From: an uncultured Bacteroides sp.
GTDB lineage: Bacteria; Bacteroidota; Bacteroidia; Bacteroidales; Bacteroidaceae
Direction: 5' to 3'
Length of the DNA: 64,000 nucleotides
Assembly (NCBI GenBank): GCA_944321465.1
Contig: CALULL010000010.1
Coordinates: 36,841 to 100,840, forward strand
Shown: in pieces, positions 19,550-29,179 of the stretch
Layout of the letters: each line of letters begins with the position of its first letter
How positions within the stretch are numbered: position 1 is the first letter of the stretch
Program-made: the position numbers and the translations under genes
The notes under the pieces: model-generated
What the model was told of the DNA's origin: nothing
Seen by the model: the letters and a program-made list of their open reading frames with translations, nothing else
Databases searched by the model: none

Positions 19550-20401
19550 ATGATGCGGACAATCTGTCTGTGTGGACTGTTGGTGTTGCTGCTGTGCGGT
19601 GCGTGTTCGGACAAGGAACACGACCATGGCGGTCGTGTTCCTTTGGTCGAAGTCGAAGGCTCTTTCCTTTACCGCGAAGACGTGGAGTCCGCCTGTCCCG
19701 TGCAATGCAAAGGACAGGACAGTGTGCGGTGGGCCGGGCGTTTTGTGCGCAACTGGGTGGAGGAAGAGTTGCTCTATGCCAAGGCACGCGAAAATGTGGG
19801 AAGCACCCCGCAGATAGAACGGCTTGTGGAGAACTACCGCAGGTCGCTCATCGTGCAGGCCTATCAGGAAGAACTCTTGCGGCAACAGTCGCCTCAGCAG
19901 ATGGGCGACTCTGCGCTGCGGGCCTACTACGAAAGTAACCTTGACCTGTTCAAGGCAGAGCATCCGCTGGTGAAAGGCTTGTTTATGAAGGTGCCTCTTA
20001 CCGCTCCGCAGATAGCCGAGGTGCGTCGTTGGTACAAGTCGGACTCCCACGAGGCGGTGGAGCAGCTCGAAAAGTACAGCCTGCGCAACGCGGTGGTCTA
20101 CGAGTACTTCTATGACCGCTGGGTTCCGGTGTCCGAGTTGCAGGACCTTATGCCTCTGCCCGACAACGACCTTGCTTCCTTCTTGGACAAAAACCGGCAC
20201 GTGGAGCGGAAAGACACGGCCTATTACTACTTCCTGCACGTCACGGAGCTGCTGATGCCCGGAGCACAGGAACCCTATGACTTCGCACGCCCGCAGGTGG
20301 AGAACCTCGTGCGCAATGCCGGCCAGGTGGAGTTCCTGAAGCAGGTGAAGTCCGACCTCTATAGGCGGGCGGAGCAGCGACAGATGGTGAAGTATTACTG
20401 A
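19550..20401 (+). CDS. SurA/PpiC-like lipoprotein without clear isomerase domain
   Basis: 283 residues. The signal ends in a lipobox, LLLCGAC, so the protein should be lipid-anchored. The sequence continues with RFVRNWVEEELLYAKARE, like the N-terminal helices of SurA, and FLKQVKSDLYRRAEQRQ near the end. No recognisable parvulin core (GGELPF/GFHII type) is present. It lies between two parvulin genes and is probably part of the same outer-membrane protein chaperone operon (38 nt to surA). Confidence 0.75.
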   Translation: MMRTICLCGLLVLLLCGACSDKEHDHGGRVPLVEVEGSFLYREDVESACPVQCKGQDSVRWAGRFVRNWVEEELLYAKARENVGSTPQIERLVENYRRSLIVQAYQEELLRQQSPQQMGDSALRAYYESNLDLFKAEHPLVKGLFMKVPLTAPQIAEVRRWYKSDSHEAVEQLEKYSLRNAVVYEYFYDRWVPVSELQDLMPLPDNDLASFLDKNRHVERKDTAYYYFLHVTELLMPGAQEPYDFARPQVENLVRNAGQVEFLKQVKSDLYRRAEQRQMVKYY

Positions 20402-20438
20402 TTTGCAAGTATTAATATAATAAGGTATATAGAGAAGA

Positions 20439-21806
20439 ATGAAAAGATTACTGGACACGAAGTGGCTGCCTCTGTTGCTGCTCGTCCTCTGGCCTTGCCC
20501 GCAGGCATGGAGCCAGGACAACGTGATAGACGAGGTGGCATGGGTAGTAGGCGATGAGGCCATACTGAAGTCTGAGATAGAAGAAGTGCGCTTGGATGCC
20601 CTCTACAACCGACGGAAGTTTGACGGTGACCCCTATTGTGTGATACCCGAAGAAATAGCTGTGCAGAAGCTCTTCCTTCACCAAGCCGAGCTGGACAGTA
20701 TAGAAGTGTCCGACAGCGAGGTCGTGCAGCAGCTGGACTACCAGCTCAACATGTATATTGCCAACATCGGTTCGATGGAGAAGATGGAGGAGTATTTCAA
20801 CAAGACAGCCAGCCAAATACGTGAAACCATGCGCGAGAATATCCGCGAGGGACTCACAGTGCAGAAGATGCAGCAGAAACTGGTGGGCGAGGTCAAGGTG
20901 ACACCCGCCGAGGTGCGCCGCTACTTCCAGCAGTTACCCCAGGACAGTATTCCCTACATCCCGACCAAGGTGGAAGTGCAGATTATAACCTTGCAGCCCA
21001 AGGTGCCGCAGGAGGAGGTGGACGACGTGAAGCGTCGCCTGCGGGAGTACACAGAGCGCATCAACAACGGCGAGTCCTTTGCCATGCTGGCACGTATGTA
21101 CTCGGAGGACCTTGGCTCGGCACGCAACGGAGGAGAACTTCCCTTTATGGGGCGCGGACAGCTCGACCCCGCCTATGCCAACGTAGCTTTCAACCTGCAG
21201 GACCCCAATAAGGTGTCGAAGATAGTAGAGAGCGAATACGGCTTTCACATTATACAGCTGCTGGAGAAGCGCGGGGAACGCATCCGCACGCGCCACATCT
21301 TGCTGAAACCGCACGTGCCCGAGTCGGCCTTGCTGGCAGCCAATGCCCGCCTCGACTCCATAGCCAACGACATACGCAACAATAAGTTCAGCTTTGAGAG
21401 CGCTGCCGCTGTGCTGTCGCACGACAAAGACACGCGCAACAACCACGGCCTTTTGCCCAACCCCAATGACGGAACATCCAAGTTCGAGATGCAGGAACTC
21501 CCGCCCGAGATAGCTAAGGTAGTCGACAAGATGGAAGTGGGCGAAATATCCCGTGCCTTTACTATGATACCCCAGGAGACAGGAAAAGAGGAGTGCGTCA
21601 TCGTGAAGCTGAAGAGCCGCATCGACGGACATAAAGCCACCATCTCGGACGACTACCAGAACCTGAAGGACATTGTGCTGGCAAAGCGGCGGTCCGAGGT
21701 GCTCGACGAGTGGATACGCGACAAGCAACGGACCACTTATGTCCGCATCAGCGATAATTGGAGAACAGACTGCAACTTTAAGTATCCGGGATGGATAAAA
21801 GACTAA
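20439..21806 (+). CDS. surA: Periplasmic chaperone SurA
   Basis: 455 residues with a signal peptide ending QAWSQ. The N-terminal domain has DEVAWVVGDEAILKSEIEE. The first PPIC domain (about residues 175-275) has the diagnostic YSEDLGSARNGGELPFMGRG and EYGFHIIQLLEKRGERIRTRH; a second, less conserved one follows. SurA escorts unfolded beta-barrel proteins to the BAM complex. Its stop overlaps the next gene by 16 nt, linking it to a lipopolysaccharide-transport protein. Confidence 0.93.
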   Translation: MKRLLDTKWLPLLLLVLWPCPQAWSQDNVIDEVAWVVGDEAILKSEIEEVRLDALYNRRKFDGDPYCVIPEEIAVQKLFLHQAELDSIEVSDSEVVQQLDYQLNMYIANIGSMEKMEEYFNKTASQIRETMRENIREGLTVQKMQQKLVGEVKVTPAEVRRYFQQLPQDSIPYIPTKVEVQIITLQPKVPQEEVDDVKRRLREYTERINNGESFAMLARMYSEDLGSARNGGELPFMGRGQLDPAYANVAFNLQDPNKVSKIVESEYGFHIIQLLEKRGERIRTRHILLKPHVPESALLAANARLDSIANDIRNNKFSFESAAAVLSHDKDTRNNHGLLPNPNDGTSKFEMQELPPEIAKVVDKMEVGEISRAFTMIPQETGKEECVIVKLKSRIDGHKATISDDYQNLKDIVLAKRRSEVLDEWIRDKQRTTYVRISDNWRTDCNFKYPGWIKD

Positions 21807-23425
21807 GTTCCCTTCTCGTCCTCTGTCTGTGCTGTGTTTGTTGGCTTGGTGCGCAAGAACGCAAGGACGGCGACAAACCGGAGAAGAAGACCCGTGTGGA
21901 CCTGCTTTATGCCGATGAGGCGCAGGCCGACAAGCACTTCCGCCCCGATGTGCAGGTGCTTATCGGCTCGGTGAAACTGCGTCATGACAGCATGTACATG
22001 TTCTGTGACAGTGCCCTGATATACGAAAAGGTGAACTCGGTAGAAGCATTCGGCAACGTGCGGATGGAGCAGGGCGACACGCTGTTTATCTATGGCGACT
22101 ACCTCTACTACGACGGCATGAGCCAGATAGCACAACTGCGCGAGAACGTGCGCATGATAAACCGCAATACGGAGCTCCTTACCGACAGCCTCAACTACGA
22201 CCGTGTTATCAATCTGGGGTATTATTTCGACGGCGGACAGCTGAGCGACGAAGAGAACGTCCTCACCTCGCTGTGGGGGGAATATAGTCCGGCCACAAAA
22301 CTTGCTGTCTTCAATGACGAGGTAGAGTTGGTTAACCCGAAGTTTACGCTTACTTCCGACACCCTGAAGTACAGTACCTTGACCAAGGTGGCTACCATCT
22401 TGGGCCCTTCGGACATTGTTAGTGAGGGAAACCACATCTACTCCGAGCGCGGCATCTACAATACGGTTACCGAGCAGGCCGAATTGCTTGACCGCTCCGT
22501 GCTTACCAACGAAAGCAAGAAACTGACGGGAGACAGCCTCTTCTACGACCGCAGGATGGGCTACGGGGAGGCGTTTGACAACGTTGTGATGAACGACACC
22601 CTGAACCGCAACATGCTCGCCGGAGACTACTGCTTCTACAACGAGCGTACCGGAAACGCCCTGGCTACCCGCCGGGCTGTGGCGGTGGATTACTCGCAAG
22701 GCGACAGCCTCTTCATGCATGGCGACACCTTGCGCCTGCTCACGTTCAACCTTAACACCGACAGTGTCTTCCGCGAGATGCATGCCTACCACCACGTCCG
22801 TGCCTACCGTTCGGACGTACAAGCCGTGTGCGACTCGCTTGTCTACAGCGGGAAGGACACCTGCCTGACGATGTACACCGACCCTATACTGTGGCACGGG
22901 CCTCAACAGTTGCTCGGCGAGCAAATAAAGGTGTACATGAACGACAGCACGATAGACTGGGCGCACATCATCAACCAGGCTATGGCCGTGGAGCAGAAAG
23001 ACTCCGTACACTACAACCAGGTTACCGGAAAGGAGATGAAGGCTTTCTTCCGCAGCGGCGAGTTGCGCCAGGTGGATGTCAACGGAAACGTGCTCGTCAT
23101 CTTCTATCCTGTGGAGGAGCAGGACTCTTCCCTCATCATGCACAACTATACGGAAGGAAGTTTCCTGCGTATGCTGCTAAAGAACCGAAAAATGGAGCAG
23201 GGCACGTTCATAGGGAAGACAACCGGCGTGGCCACGCCCCTCGACCAGATACCGGCAGACAAGTTCCGGCTCAAGTCGTTTGCCTGGTTTGACTACATAC
23301 GCCCCCTTGACAAGGCCGATATCTTCAATTACCGTGGCAAGAAAGAAAGCGAGAAGTTGCAAAAGATAGACCGAGGCCCGGTTGTGTCGCCCCGAGACCT
23401 GCACATCAAGCGAAAGGAGAAATGA
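21791..23425 (+). CDS. OstA-like (LptA/LptD N-terminal-type) protein
   Basis: 544 residues, with a signal peptide ending WLGAQ. Repeated short beta-strand units such as GDTLFIYGDYLYYDG, DSLNYDRVINLGYYFDGG and GDSLFYDRRMGYGEAF form the beta-jellyroll of the OstA family, spanning most of the protein. Such proteins bridge lipopolysaccharide from the inner to the outer membrane. It is longer than E. coli LptA (185) but lacks the LptD barrel. Overlap of 16 nt with surA and 4 nt with the next gene indicates one operon. Confidence 0.85.
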   Translation: MDKRLSSLLVLCLCCVCWLGAQERKDGDKPEKKTRVDLLYADEAQADKHFRPDVQVLIGSVKLRHDSMYMFCDSALIYEKVNSVEAFGNVRMEQGDTLFIYGDYLYYDGMSQIAQLRENVRMINRNTELLTDSLNYDRVINLGYYFDGGQLSDEENVLTSLWGEYSPATKLAVFNDEVELVNPKFTLTSDTLKYSTLTKVATILGPSDIVSEGNHIYSERGIYNTVTEQAELLDRSVLTNESKKLTGDSLFYDRRMGYGEAFDNVVMNDTLNRNMLAGDYCFYNERTGNALATRRAVAVDYSQGDSLFMHGDTLRLLTFNLNTDSVFREMHAYHHVRAYRSDVQAVCDSLVYSGKDTCLTMYTDPILWHGPQQLLGEQIKVYMNDSTIDWAHIINQAMAVEQKDSVHYNQVTGKEMKAFFRSGELRQVDVNGNVLVIFYPVEEQDSSLIMHNYTEGSFLRMLLKNRKMEQGTFIGKTTGVATPLDQIPADKFRLKSFAWFDYIRPLDKADIFNYRGKKESEKLQKIDRGPVVSPRDLHIKRKEK

Positions 23426-23724
23426 CGCGCCTTATGGGATTTATCGGCATGAGGAAGCCACGGGGCTTCCACCACACCTATATATATGTAGACGAGCGCA
23501 AAGAACGGCTGGACCGGATGACCGAGAAGGCCCGGCAAGAACTGGGACTGGCACCGCCGCCACCGATAGCCTCCGGCGACATGCGCGGCAAGTTTGCCGC
23601 CCAGACCACCTTCCTGCGCCGACGCAAGGAGAGGGGGCGCAGGCCGTTGCATCCCGCCGTCATCCTCTTCCTCATAGCCCTGCTTGCCGGACTGTGGTAC
23701 GCCATAGGCAACGGAATACTATAG
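23422..23724 (+). CDS. Small single-pass membrane protein, unknown
   Basis: 100 residues, overlapping the OstA-like gene by 4 nt (ATGA). The N-terminal 70 residues are basic and soluble (GFHHTYIYVDERKERLDRM), followed by RRRKERGRRPLHP and one C-terminal transmembrane helix of about 22 residues. A tail-anchored protein with a cytoplasmic domain is likely. I do not recognise the family. Tight coupling to surA and the OstA-like gene suggests a part in envelope assembly. Confidence 0.8.
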   Translation: MTRLMGFIGMRKPRGFHHTYIYVDERKERLDRMTEKARQELGLAPPPPIASGDMRGKFAAQTTFLRRRKERGRRPLHPAVILFLIALLAGLWYAIGNGIL

Positions 23725-23760
23725 AACTTCTTTTTTACCCACACACTTACGCGAAACACT

Positions 23761-25659
23761 ATGAGTGACATTATCCATCTGCTGCCCGACTCGGTGGCCA
23801 ATCAGATCGCTGCCGGGGAAGTGATACAGCGACCGGCCTCGGTGATAAAGGAACTGGTAGAGAACGCCATTGATGCCGGAGCGACCGAGATACACGTCTT
23901 GGTGACCGATGCCGGGAAAACGAGCATACAGGTGATAGACAACGGTTGCGGCATGAGCGCGACCGATGCCCGCCTTTCCTTCGAACGCCACGCCACCTCC
24001 AAAATCCGTACCGCCTCCGACCTCTTTGCCCTCCGCACGATGGGGTTTCGCGGCGAGGCCCTGGCTTCGATTGCCGCTGTGGCCGAGGTGGAACTGAAGA
24101 CGCGCCTGGCGGGCGACGAGCTGGGCACGCGCATCGTGCTGGCCGCCTCCAAGGTGGAGTGCCAGGAGCCGGTGGCCTGTCCGCAGGGCAGCAACTTCGC
24201 GGTGAAGAACCTCTTCTTCAACGTCCCTGCCCGCCGAAAGTTCCTGAAGTCCAACGCCACGGAGCTGAACAACATCCTGGCCGAGTTTGAGCGCATTGTC
24301 CTCGTCCACCCCGACATCGCTTTCTACCTCTACAGCAACGACACGGCTCTCTACAACCTGCCCGCCGTCTCCCTGCGCCAGCGCATTGTGTCGGTCTTCG
24401 GTAAGAAGCTCGACCAGCAGCTGATTGCCCTCGACGTGGACACGACGCTTGTCCGCATCTCGGGCTACGTGGGCAAGCCCGACGCTGCCCGCAAGAAGGG
24501 TGCCCACCAGTACTTCTTCGTCAACGGACGCTACATGCGTCACCCCTATTTCCACAAAGCCGTGATGGAACCCTACGAGCGGCTGGTACCCGCAGGCGAG
24601 CAGGTTCCCTACTTCGTCTACTTCGACGTGGACCCCGCCAACATCGATGTCAACATACATCCCACCAAGACCGAAATCAAGTTTGAGAACGAGCAGGCCA
24701 TCTGGCAAATCCTTTCAGCCGCAGTCAAGGAGACTTTGGGGCGTTTCAACATAGTGCCTTCCATCGACTTCGACACTGAGGACAAGCCCGACATTCCGGT
24801 GTTCGACACCGGCGGGGAACCCGTCGACCAGCCTCGCCTGCACTACGATGCCAGTTACAACCCCTTCAAGTCCGTTTCTGCCGGAGGCGGGGGCGCAGGC
24901 GGAGGCTATTCGCGGAAGCAGGTGGAGTGGGAAGGACTTTATTCGGGACTGTCCAAGGCCAGCCGGATGAACGAACCGCCTGTCGCGCCCACGGCCACGT
25001 CCGAACCGGTGGGGACCCTCTTTGCCTCGGGCGGGGCAGACGACATTGCCTCTTCCTCCTCCATGTTCCCCTCGGCCCTGTCGGGCGGAGGCAAGGGGGC
25101 ACAGCATTTGCAGCTGAAGGGGCGTTTCATCCTGACCTCGGTCAAGTCGGGCCTGATGCTCATCGACCAGCGGCGGGCGCACATCTGCGTGCTCTACGAA
25201 CGCTACATGGAGCAGATACGCCAGAAGCAGAACACCTCGCAGGGCCTGCTCTTTCCCGAGATGGTGCAGCTGCCGCCTTCAGAGGCTCAGATGCTCGAGA
25301 CGCTTATGGACGACTTCAGTGCCGTGGGGTTCGACCTTGCTTCCTTGGGCGGAGGCAGCTATGCCATCAACGGTGTGCCCTCGGGCATCGAGGGGCTGGA
25401 CCCCGTGCGGCTGGTTACCGACATGGTGCACGACGCGCTGGAGAAAGGCAGCGACGTGAAGTCCGAGGTGCAGTCCGTCCTGGCCCTCTCGCTGGCCCAG
25501 TCGGCAGCCATTGTCTACGGGCAGGTGCTCACCAACGAGGAGATGGCCGACCTCGTGGACAAACTCTTTGCCTGTCCCGCCCCCAACTACACGCCCGACG
25601 GGCGCATCGTGCTGGCCACCATCAAGGAGGAGGACATCGAACGCCTCTTCAACGGCTGA
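23761..25659 (+). CDS. mutL: DNA mismatch repair protein MutL
   Basis: 632 residues. GHKL ATPase motifs are [27 protein letters not shown] and [19 protein letters not shown] closes the N-terminal domain near residue 300. A glycine- and serine-rich linker (about 370-450) precedes the dimerisation domain. In place of the DQHA(X)2E(X)4E endonuclease motif it has [17 protein letters not shown], so nicking activity is doubtful. MutL links MutS recognition to strand removal. It starts 36 nt after the small membrane protein. Confidence 0.96.
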   Translation: MSDIIHLLPDSVANQIAAGEVIQRPASVIKELVENAIDAGATEIHVLVTDAGKTSIQVIDNGCGMSATDARLSFERHATSKIRTASDLFALRTMGFRGEALASIAAVAEVELKTRLAGDELGTRIVLAASKVECQEPVACPQGSNFAVKNLFFNVPARRKFLKSNATELNNILAEFERIVLVHPDIAFYLYSNDTALYNLPAVSLRQRIVSVFGKKLDQQLIALDVDTTLVRISGYVGKPDAARKKGAHQYFFVNGRYMRHPYFHKAVMEPYERLVPAGEQVPYFVYFDVDPANIDVNIHPTKTEIKFENEQAIWQILSAAVKETLGRFNIVPSIDFDTEDKPDIPVFDTGGEPVDQPRLHYDASYNPFKSVSAGGGGAGGGYSRKQVEWEGLYSGLSKASRMNEPPVAPTATSEPVGTLFASGGADDIASSSSMFPSALSGGGKGAQHLQLKGRFILTSVKSGLMLIDQRRAHICVLYERYMEQIRQKQNTSQGLLFPEMVQLPPSEAQMLETLMDDFSAVGFDLASLGGGSYAINGVPSGIEGLDPVRLVTDMVHDALEKGSDVKSEVQSVLALSLAQSAAIVYGQVLTNEEMADLVDKLFACPAPNYTPDGRIVLATIKEEDIERLFNG

Positions 25660-25888
25660 GTCCGTCCCTCCGGCGGGCTGTTCCGGGGGCTTCCCCGTAG
25701 CCGTCCGGGCAGCTGCGGGCTTTTCTTGCGGCGCGGACGTGCGCCGTTGCCATCGGGGCCGACGGGCCGTGCCGACTGGTGGCGGCGGCCCGTGTCCGCG
25801 CCTTTTTTCATCCTTTTTCCCCTACGTGTTTTCCCATTCTGCACCTTGGCGGGGTGCGTTCCCCGTCAAGGCCGAGGCGGTTGTCTCC

Positions 25889-25976
25889 TTGGCGGCACAG
25901 GTCTGCTCCCGTGGCAGTACAGGTGTGCCCCCGTGATGGCGCAGGTGTGCCCGCGCGGTGGCACAGGTGTGCTCCT
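25889..25976. repeat. 22-bp x4 palindromic array 4
   Basis: Units start at 25889, 25911, 25933 and 25955. Cores are GCACAGGTCTGCT, GTACAGGTGTGCC, GCGCAGGTGTGCC and GCACAGGTGTGCT, all in the AGGT orientation. The 482-nt spacer between mutL and the SPFH gene contains this array and the downstream promoter; the 229 nt between mutL and the array are GC-rich with small inverted repeats but nothing I can name. Confidence 0.87.
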
Positions 25977-26073
25977 GCGGGGTGGTCGGCAGTCCTCGCG
26001 GTCGGTTTCCCGCTGTCGAGGGCCGGAAAACCATGTTCTGCAACACATTTCCCAGTTTTTCCTTGCCTTGCGC

Positions 26074-26105
26074 TTGCTTTGCTGTCCGGGAATGTACTAT
26101 ATTTG
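26074..26105 (+). promoter_or_regulatory. Promoter of SPFH gene
   Basis: -7 box TATATTTG at 26098-26105, with a TTG at 26074-26076 (21 nt upstream) as a possible -33 element. The start codon is at 26142. Confidence 0.55.
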
Positions 26106-26141
26106 TGATATCATTTTAGTATCATTAAAAAATCAGTAATT

Positions 26142-27107
26142 ATGGAAACGAAAGAGATGCTTTTTTCGGGGTTTAGGATGAACGGCTTTGCCATGTTGTT
26201 TGTTCATCTGGTGCTGCTCACGGCAGCCATAGTGTTCTGCTTCTGGCAAGGTGGCACGTGGCTCTACGTGACGGGCGGCGTGCTGATTGCCCTGTGGTTC
26301 GTCTTTCTGGCGGGCTACATGCTGCTCGAACCGAACGAGGCGCGTGTGATGGTGTTCTTCGGACGCTACAAAGGCACCTTCCGCGACACGGGCTTCTTCT
26401 GGGTGAACCCCTTCTTGGACAAGAAGAAACTGTCGATGCGGGCGCGCAACCTCGACGTGGAGCCTATCAAGGTGAACGACAAGATAGGCAACCCGGTGCT
26501 CATAGGGCTTGTGCTGGTGTGGAAGCTGAAGGATACCTACCGCGCCATGTTCGAGATTGATGCGCAGACAATGGCCGCAGCCCCCGTCGTGACCGCCGAC
26601 GGCAAGCAGGTCAGCCTCAACGTGGGCAGTGCCGTGGCCGGGCGCATGAACGTCTTTGAGAACTTCGTGAGGATACAGAGCGACGCAGCCCTGCGCCAGG
26701 TGGCTGGCCAGTATGCCTACGACGACAACGAGACGGCCTCTGGCGAGCTGACGCTGCGCTCGGGCGGCGATGAGATAAACAACCAACTGGAGCGGGAACT
26801 GAACGAACGCCTCGCTATGGCTGGCATGGAGGTGGTGGAAGCCCGCATCAACTATCTGGCCTATGCACCCGAGATTGCCGCCGTGATGCTGCGCCGCCAG
26901 CAGGCTTCGGCCATCATCGGCGCACGCGAGAAGATTGTGGAAGGGGCTGTCTCGATGGTGCACATGGCTCTGAAGAAGCTGGAGAAAGACGGCATTGTGG
27001 AGCTGGACGAGGACAAGAAGGCTGCTATGGTGAGCAATCTGCTCGTGGTGCTTTGTGCCGACGAGTCGGCACAGCCGGTGCTCAACGCCGGGACGCTGAA
27101 CCATTAA
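26142..27107 (+). CDS. SPFH/Band 7 domain protein
   Basis: 321 residues. Two hydrophobic segments near residues 15-35 and 42-60 are followed by the SPFH core: EARVMVFFGRYKGTFRDTGFFWVNPF, of which the first 20 residues are diagnostic, then KVNDKIGNPVLIGLVLVWKL. The C-terminal half is a charged coiled-coil region ending QASAIIGAREKIVEGAVSM. Such proteins (stomatin/flotillin type) form membrane-bound oligomeric scaffolds and often control proteases. It is followed within 44 nt by a ribbon-helix-helix protein. Confidence 0.92.
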   Translation: METKEMLFSGFRMNGFAMLFVHLVLLTAAIVFCFWQGGTWLYVTGGVLIALWFVFLAGYMLLEPNEARVMVFFGRYKGTFRDTGFFWVNPFLDKKKLSMRARNLDVEPIKVNDKIGNPVLIGLVLVWKLKDTYRAMFEIDAQTMAAAPVVTADGKQVSLNVGSAVAGRMNVFENFVRIQSDAALRQVAGQYAYDDNETASGELTLRSGGDEINNQLERELNERLAMAGMEVVEARINYLAYAPEIAAVMLRRQQASAIIGAREKIVEGAVSMVHMALKKLEKDGIVELDEDKKAAMVSNLLVVLCADESAQPVLNAGTLNH

Positions 27108-27151
27108 CCGTGGTCCGGGCGGAGATGTTGTCCTACAAGCTGTTTTGAATC

Positions 27152-27382
27152 GTGTCCAGGAAAGAGTCGAAAACCAAGAGCTTTGTCTTGCGCGTGGATG
27201 CCGCTACGATGGAGGCACTGGAGAAGTGGGCCGCCGACGAGTTTCGCAGCATCAACGGCCAGTTGCAGTGGATTATTGCCGAGGCTTTGCGCAAGAGCGG
27301 TCGCCTGAGTAGGAAACAGGCGGCGGGGAACCGTCCTGTGTCTGGGGACGAGACAGACACTGCCCCTGAGGCGGCACCTTGA
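27152..27382 (+). CDS. Arc-like ribbon-helix-helix DNA-binding protein
   Basis: 76 residues from a GTG start; the motif begins within a few residues, so this start fits. KSFVLRVDAATMEALEKW followed by INGQLQWIIAEALRKSG is the ribbon-helix-helix pattern of Arc/MetJ proteins, where the first strand pair enters the major groove and the helices dimerise. The disordered acidic C-terminal tail is not conserved. It probably represses its own operon with the SPFH gene. Whether it binds the palindromic arrays found in this window is an open guess. Confidence 0.75.
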   Translation: MSRKESKTKSFVLRVDAATMEALEKWAADEFRSINGQLQWIIAEALRKSGRLSRKQAAGNRPVSGDETDTAPEAAP

Positions 27383-27422
27383 TGGGGCCGTCCGGGGGCA
27401 GTCGGGCAATGGGCTTCCGGGC

Positions 27423-29096
27423 TTAATATTTAAAGCTGCTGCCGCCCAGGAACTCGCGCAGGAGCGAGGTGGGCGGTATTTCCTTGTCCTGTATGGGGGT
27501 GAAGTACTTGATGAACTTCAACAGCCGGTAGGCTTCGGCATACTCGGGGCAGTTGCGGGGGACGGTGTTCAGTATCGGCTCTATGTGGCAGCGCAGTACG
27601 GCAAACTCGAAGAGCAAGGCCGAGTTGAACATCACGTCGGCATTCTCCTGGTAGGGGAATATCCACTTGTCCTCGCCGGCACGCACGCTGGGCCAGCGGG
27701 CGATGGTCTCTTGTGCCGAGTTGCCCCGGTAGTTGTAGTCGCGTATGATGCGGCGCACCAGGCGGTTGTCCGTTGTGGGTATCCAGTTGTGGTCGTCGAG
27801 CGAGATGGTGGTCAGTGCCGAGACGTATATCTTGAACTTGTTGGCTTCGGGTATTTGGGGTGTCAGCTGGGGGTTCAGTCCGTGTATGCCTTCGAGGACA
27901 AGTATGGTGTTGTCGTCCAGCCGCAGGCGTTCGCCACGGAACTCTCGTTTGCCTGTGTTGAAGTTGTAGCGCGGCAGTTCTACCTCCTCCCCGCGCAGGA
28001 GTGCGCTGAGTTGTCGGTTGAAGAAGTCGAGGTCGAGGGCGTAGAGCGACTCGTAGTCGTAGTTGCCATCGGCATCGAGAGGAGTCTGTTCGCGGTCCAC
28101 AAAGTAGTCGTCGAGCGACACGGGATAGGGGTGCAGGCCGTTGGCCATGAGCTGCACGGACAGACGTTTGCTGAACGTCGTCTTGCCTGACGACGACGGG
28201 CCGGAGATGAGGACGAGCTTCACACGCTGGTCTCCGTCGCCGCGATGGTAGATGTCGTCGGCTATTTGCGCTATCTTTTTCTCTTGCAGTGCTTCGGCCA
28301 CGTTTATCAGGTCGGTGGCGTGCCCCTCCTGGCACGCGGCGTTGAAGTCTCCCACGTTGCCCAGTCCCATGATGTATCCCCAGTGGAGGTTTTCCTTGAA
28401 GACATCGAGCATCTTGTCCTGCCGCACTACGTCTTCAAGCACGTTGGGATTGGTCTTGCTCGGGATGCGCAAAAGCAGACCGTGGTAGTACTTCACAACG
28501 TCGAACAGCTTGATGAAGCCGGTGCTTGGCACGAGGTTTCCGTAGTAGTAGTCCACGGTGTCGCCCAGCGTGTAATAATAGGTATAGAGCGAGCCGCTGG
28601 TCTCGAGTAGCCGCACCTTGTCGTCCATCCCTTGTTCGCTGAATATGCGTACAGCCTCGGTAGTGTGGCACTCTATGCGGTGGAAAGGAATGTCGGCGGC
28701 TACGATTTCTTCCATTCGTTTCTTTATGGCCTTTACGTCGGCTTCCTCGATGGGCCGTCCTAAACGCAGGTCGCAGAAGTAGCCCTTCGACACGGGATGC
28801 TCAAACAATAGCTTGCTGTGTGGAAACAGTTCGTTGACAGCCTTGTAGAGCACGAAGCACAGCGAGCGCACGTAGGTCCTCATGCCGGAGGGGTCGCGCA
28901 CGTCAAGGTACTCAACGTCCTTGTTGTTGAACACACGGAAGTTGAGGCCTTCGGAGCGGTTATTGACCTTTGCGCTGACCACTTGATATGGCATTTGAAG
29001 GTCGAACAAGGGATAAATTTCCAAAAGTGAGCTTCCCGTAGGGCAGTCTTTAGAAATATTAGTATTTTTGCAATAGATTTGTAACATGTGTTTCAT
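27423..29096 (-). CDS. Uridine kinase-like nucleoside kinase with ThrRS-like N-terminus
   Basis: 557 residues from MKHMLQIYCKN at 29096; an in-frame start 63 nt upstream is rejected because those codons are not family-like and AAGGAAC sits well as ribosome-binding site for 29096. The N-terminal part resembles the TGS and editing-like domains of threonyl-tRNA synthetase (TGSSLLEI, FEHPVSKGYFCDLRLGRPI). The C-terminal half is a phosphoribulokinase/uridine kinase domain with Walker A GPSSSGKTTFSKRL (near residue 299) and SLDDYFVDRE. This fusion is widespread in Bacteroidetes and Firmicutes; it is predicted to phosphorylate a nucleoside, but the role of the synthetase-like part is unknown. Confidence 0.9.
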   Translation of the reverse strand: MKHMLQIYCKNTNISKDCPTGSSLLEIYPLFDLQMPYQVVSAKVNNRSEGLNFRVFNNKDVEYLDVRDPSGMRTYVRSLCFVLYKAVNELFPHSKLLFEHPVSKGYFCDLRLGRPIEEADVKAIKKRMEEIVAADIPFHRIECHTTEAVRIFSEQGMDDKVRLLETSGSLYTYYYTLGDTVDYYYGNLVPSTGFIKLFDVVKYYHGLLLRIPSKTNPNVLEDVVRQDKMLDVFKENLHWGYIMGLGNVGDFNAACQEGHATDLINVAEALQEKKIAQIADDIYHRGDGDQRVKLVLISGPSSSGKTTFSKRLSVQLMANGLHPYPVSLDDYFVDREQTPLDADGNYDYESLYALDLDFFNRQLSALLRGEEVELPRYNFNTGKREFRGERLRLDDNTILVLEGIHGLNPQLTPQIPEANKFKIYVSALTTISLDDHNWIPTTDNRLVRRIIRDYNYRGNSAQETIARWPSVRAGEDKWIFPYQENADVMFNSALLFEFAVLRCHIEPILNTVPRNCPEYAEAYRLLKFIKYFTPIQDKEIPPTSLLREFLGGSSFKY

Positions 29097-29179
29097 TGCT
29101 CTGTTCCTTTTAGGGGTTAGTTGCTCTAAAAGTAGGCAATAAATGAGTTGGTAGCACAATAACCTTTAATTAATTATAG

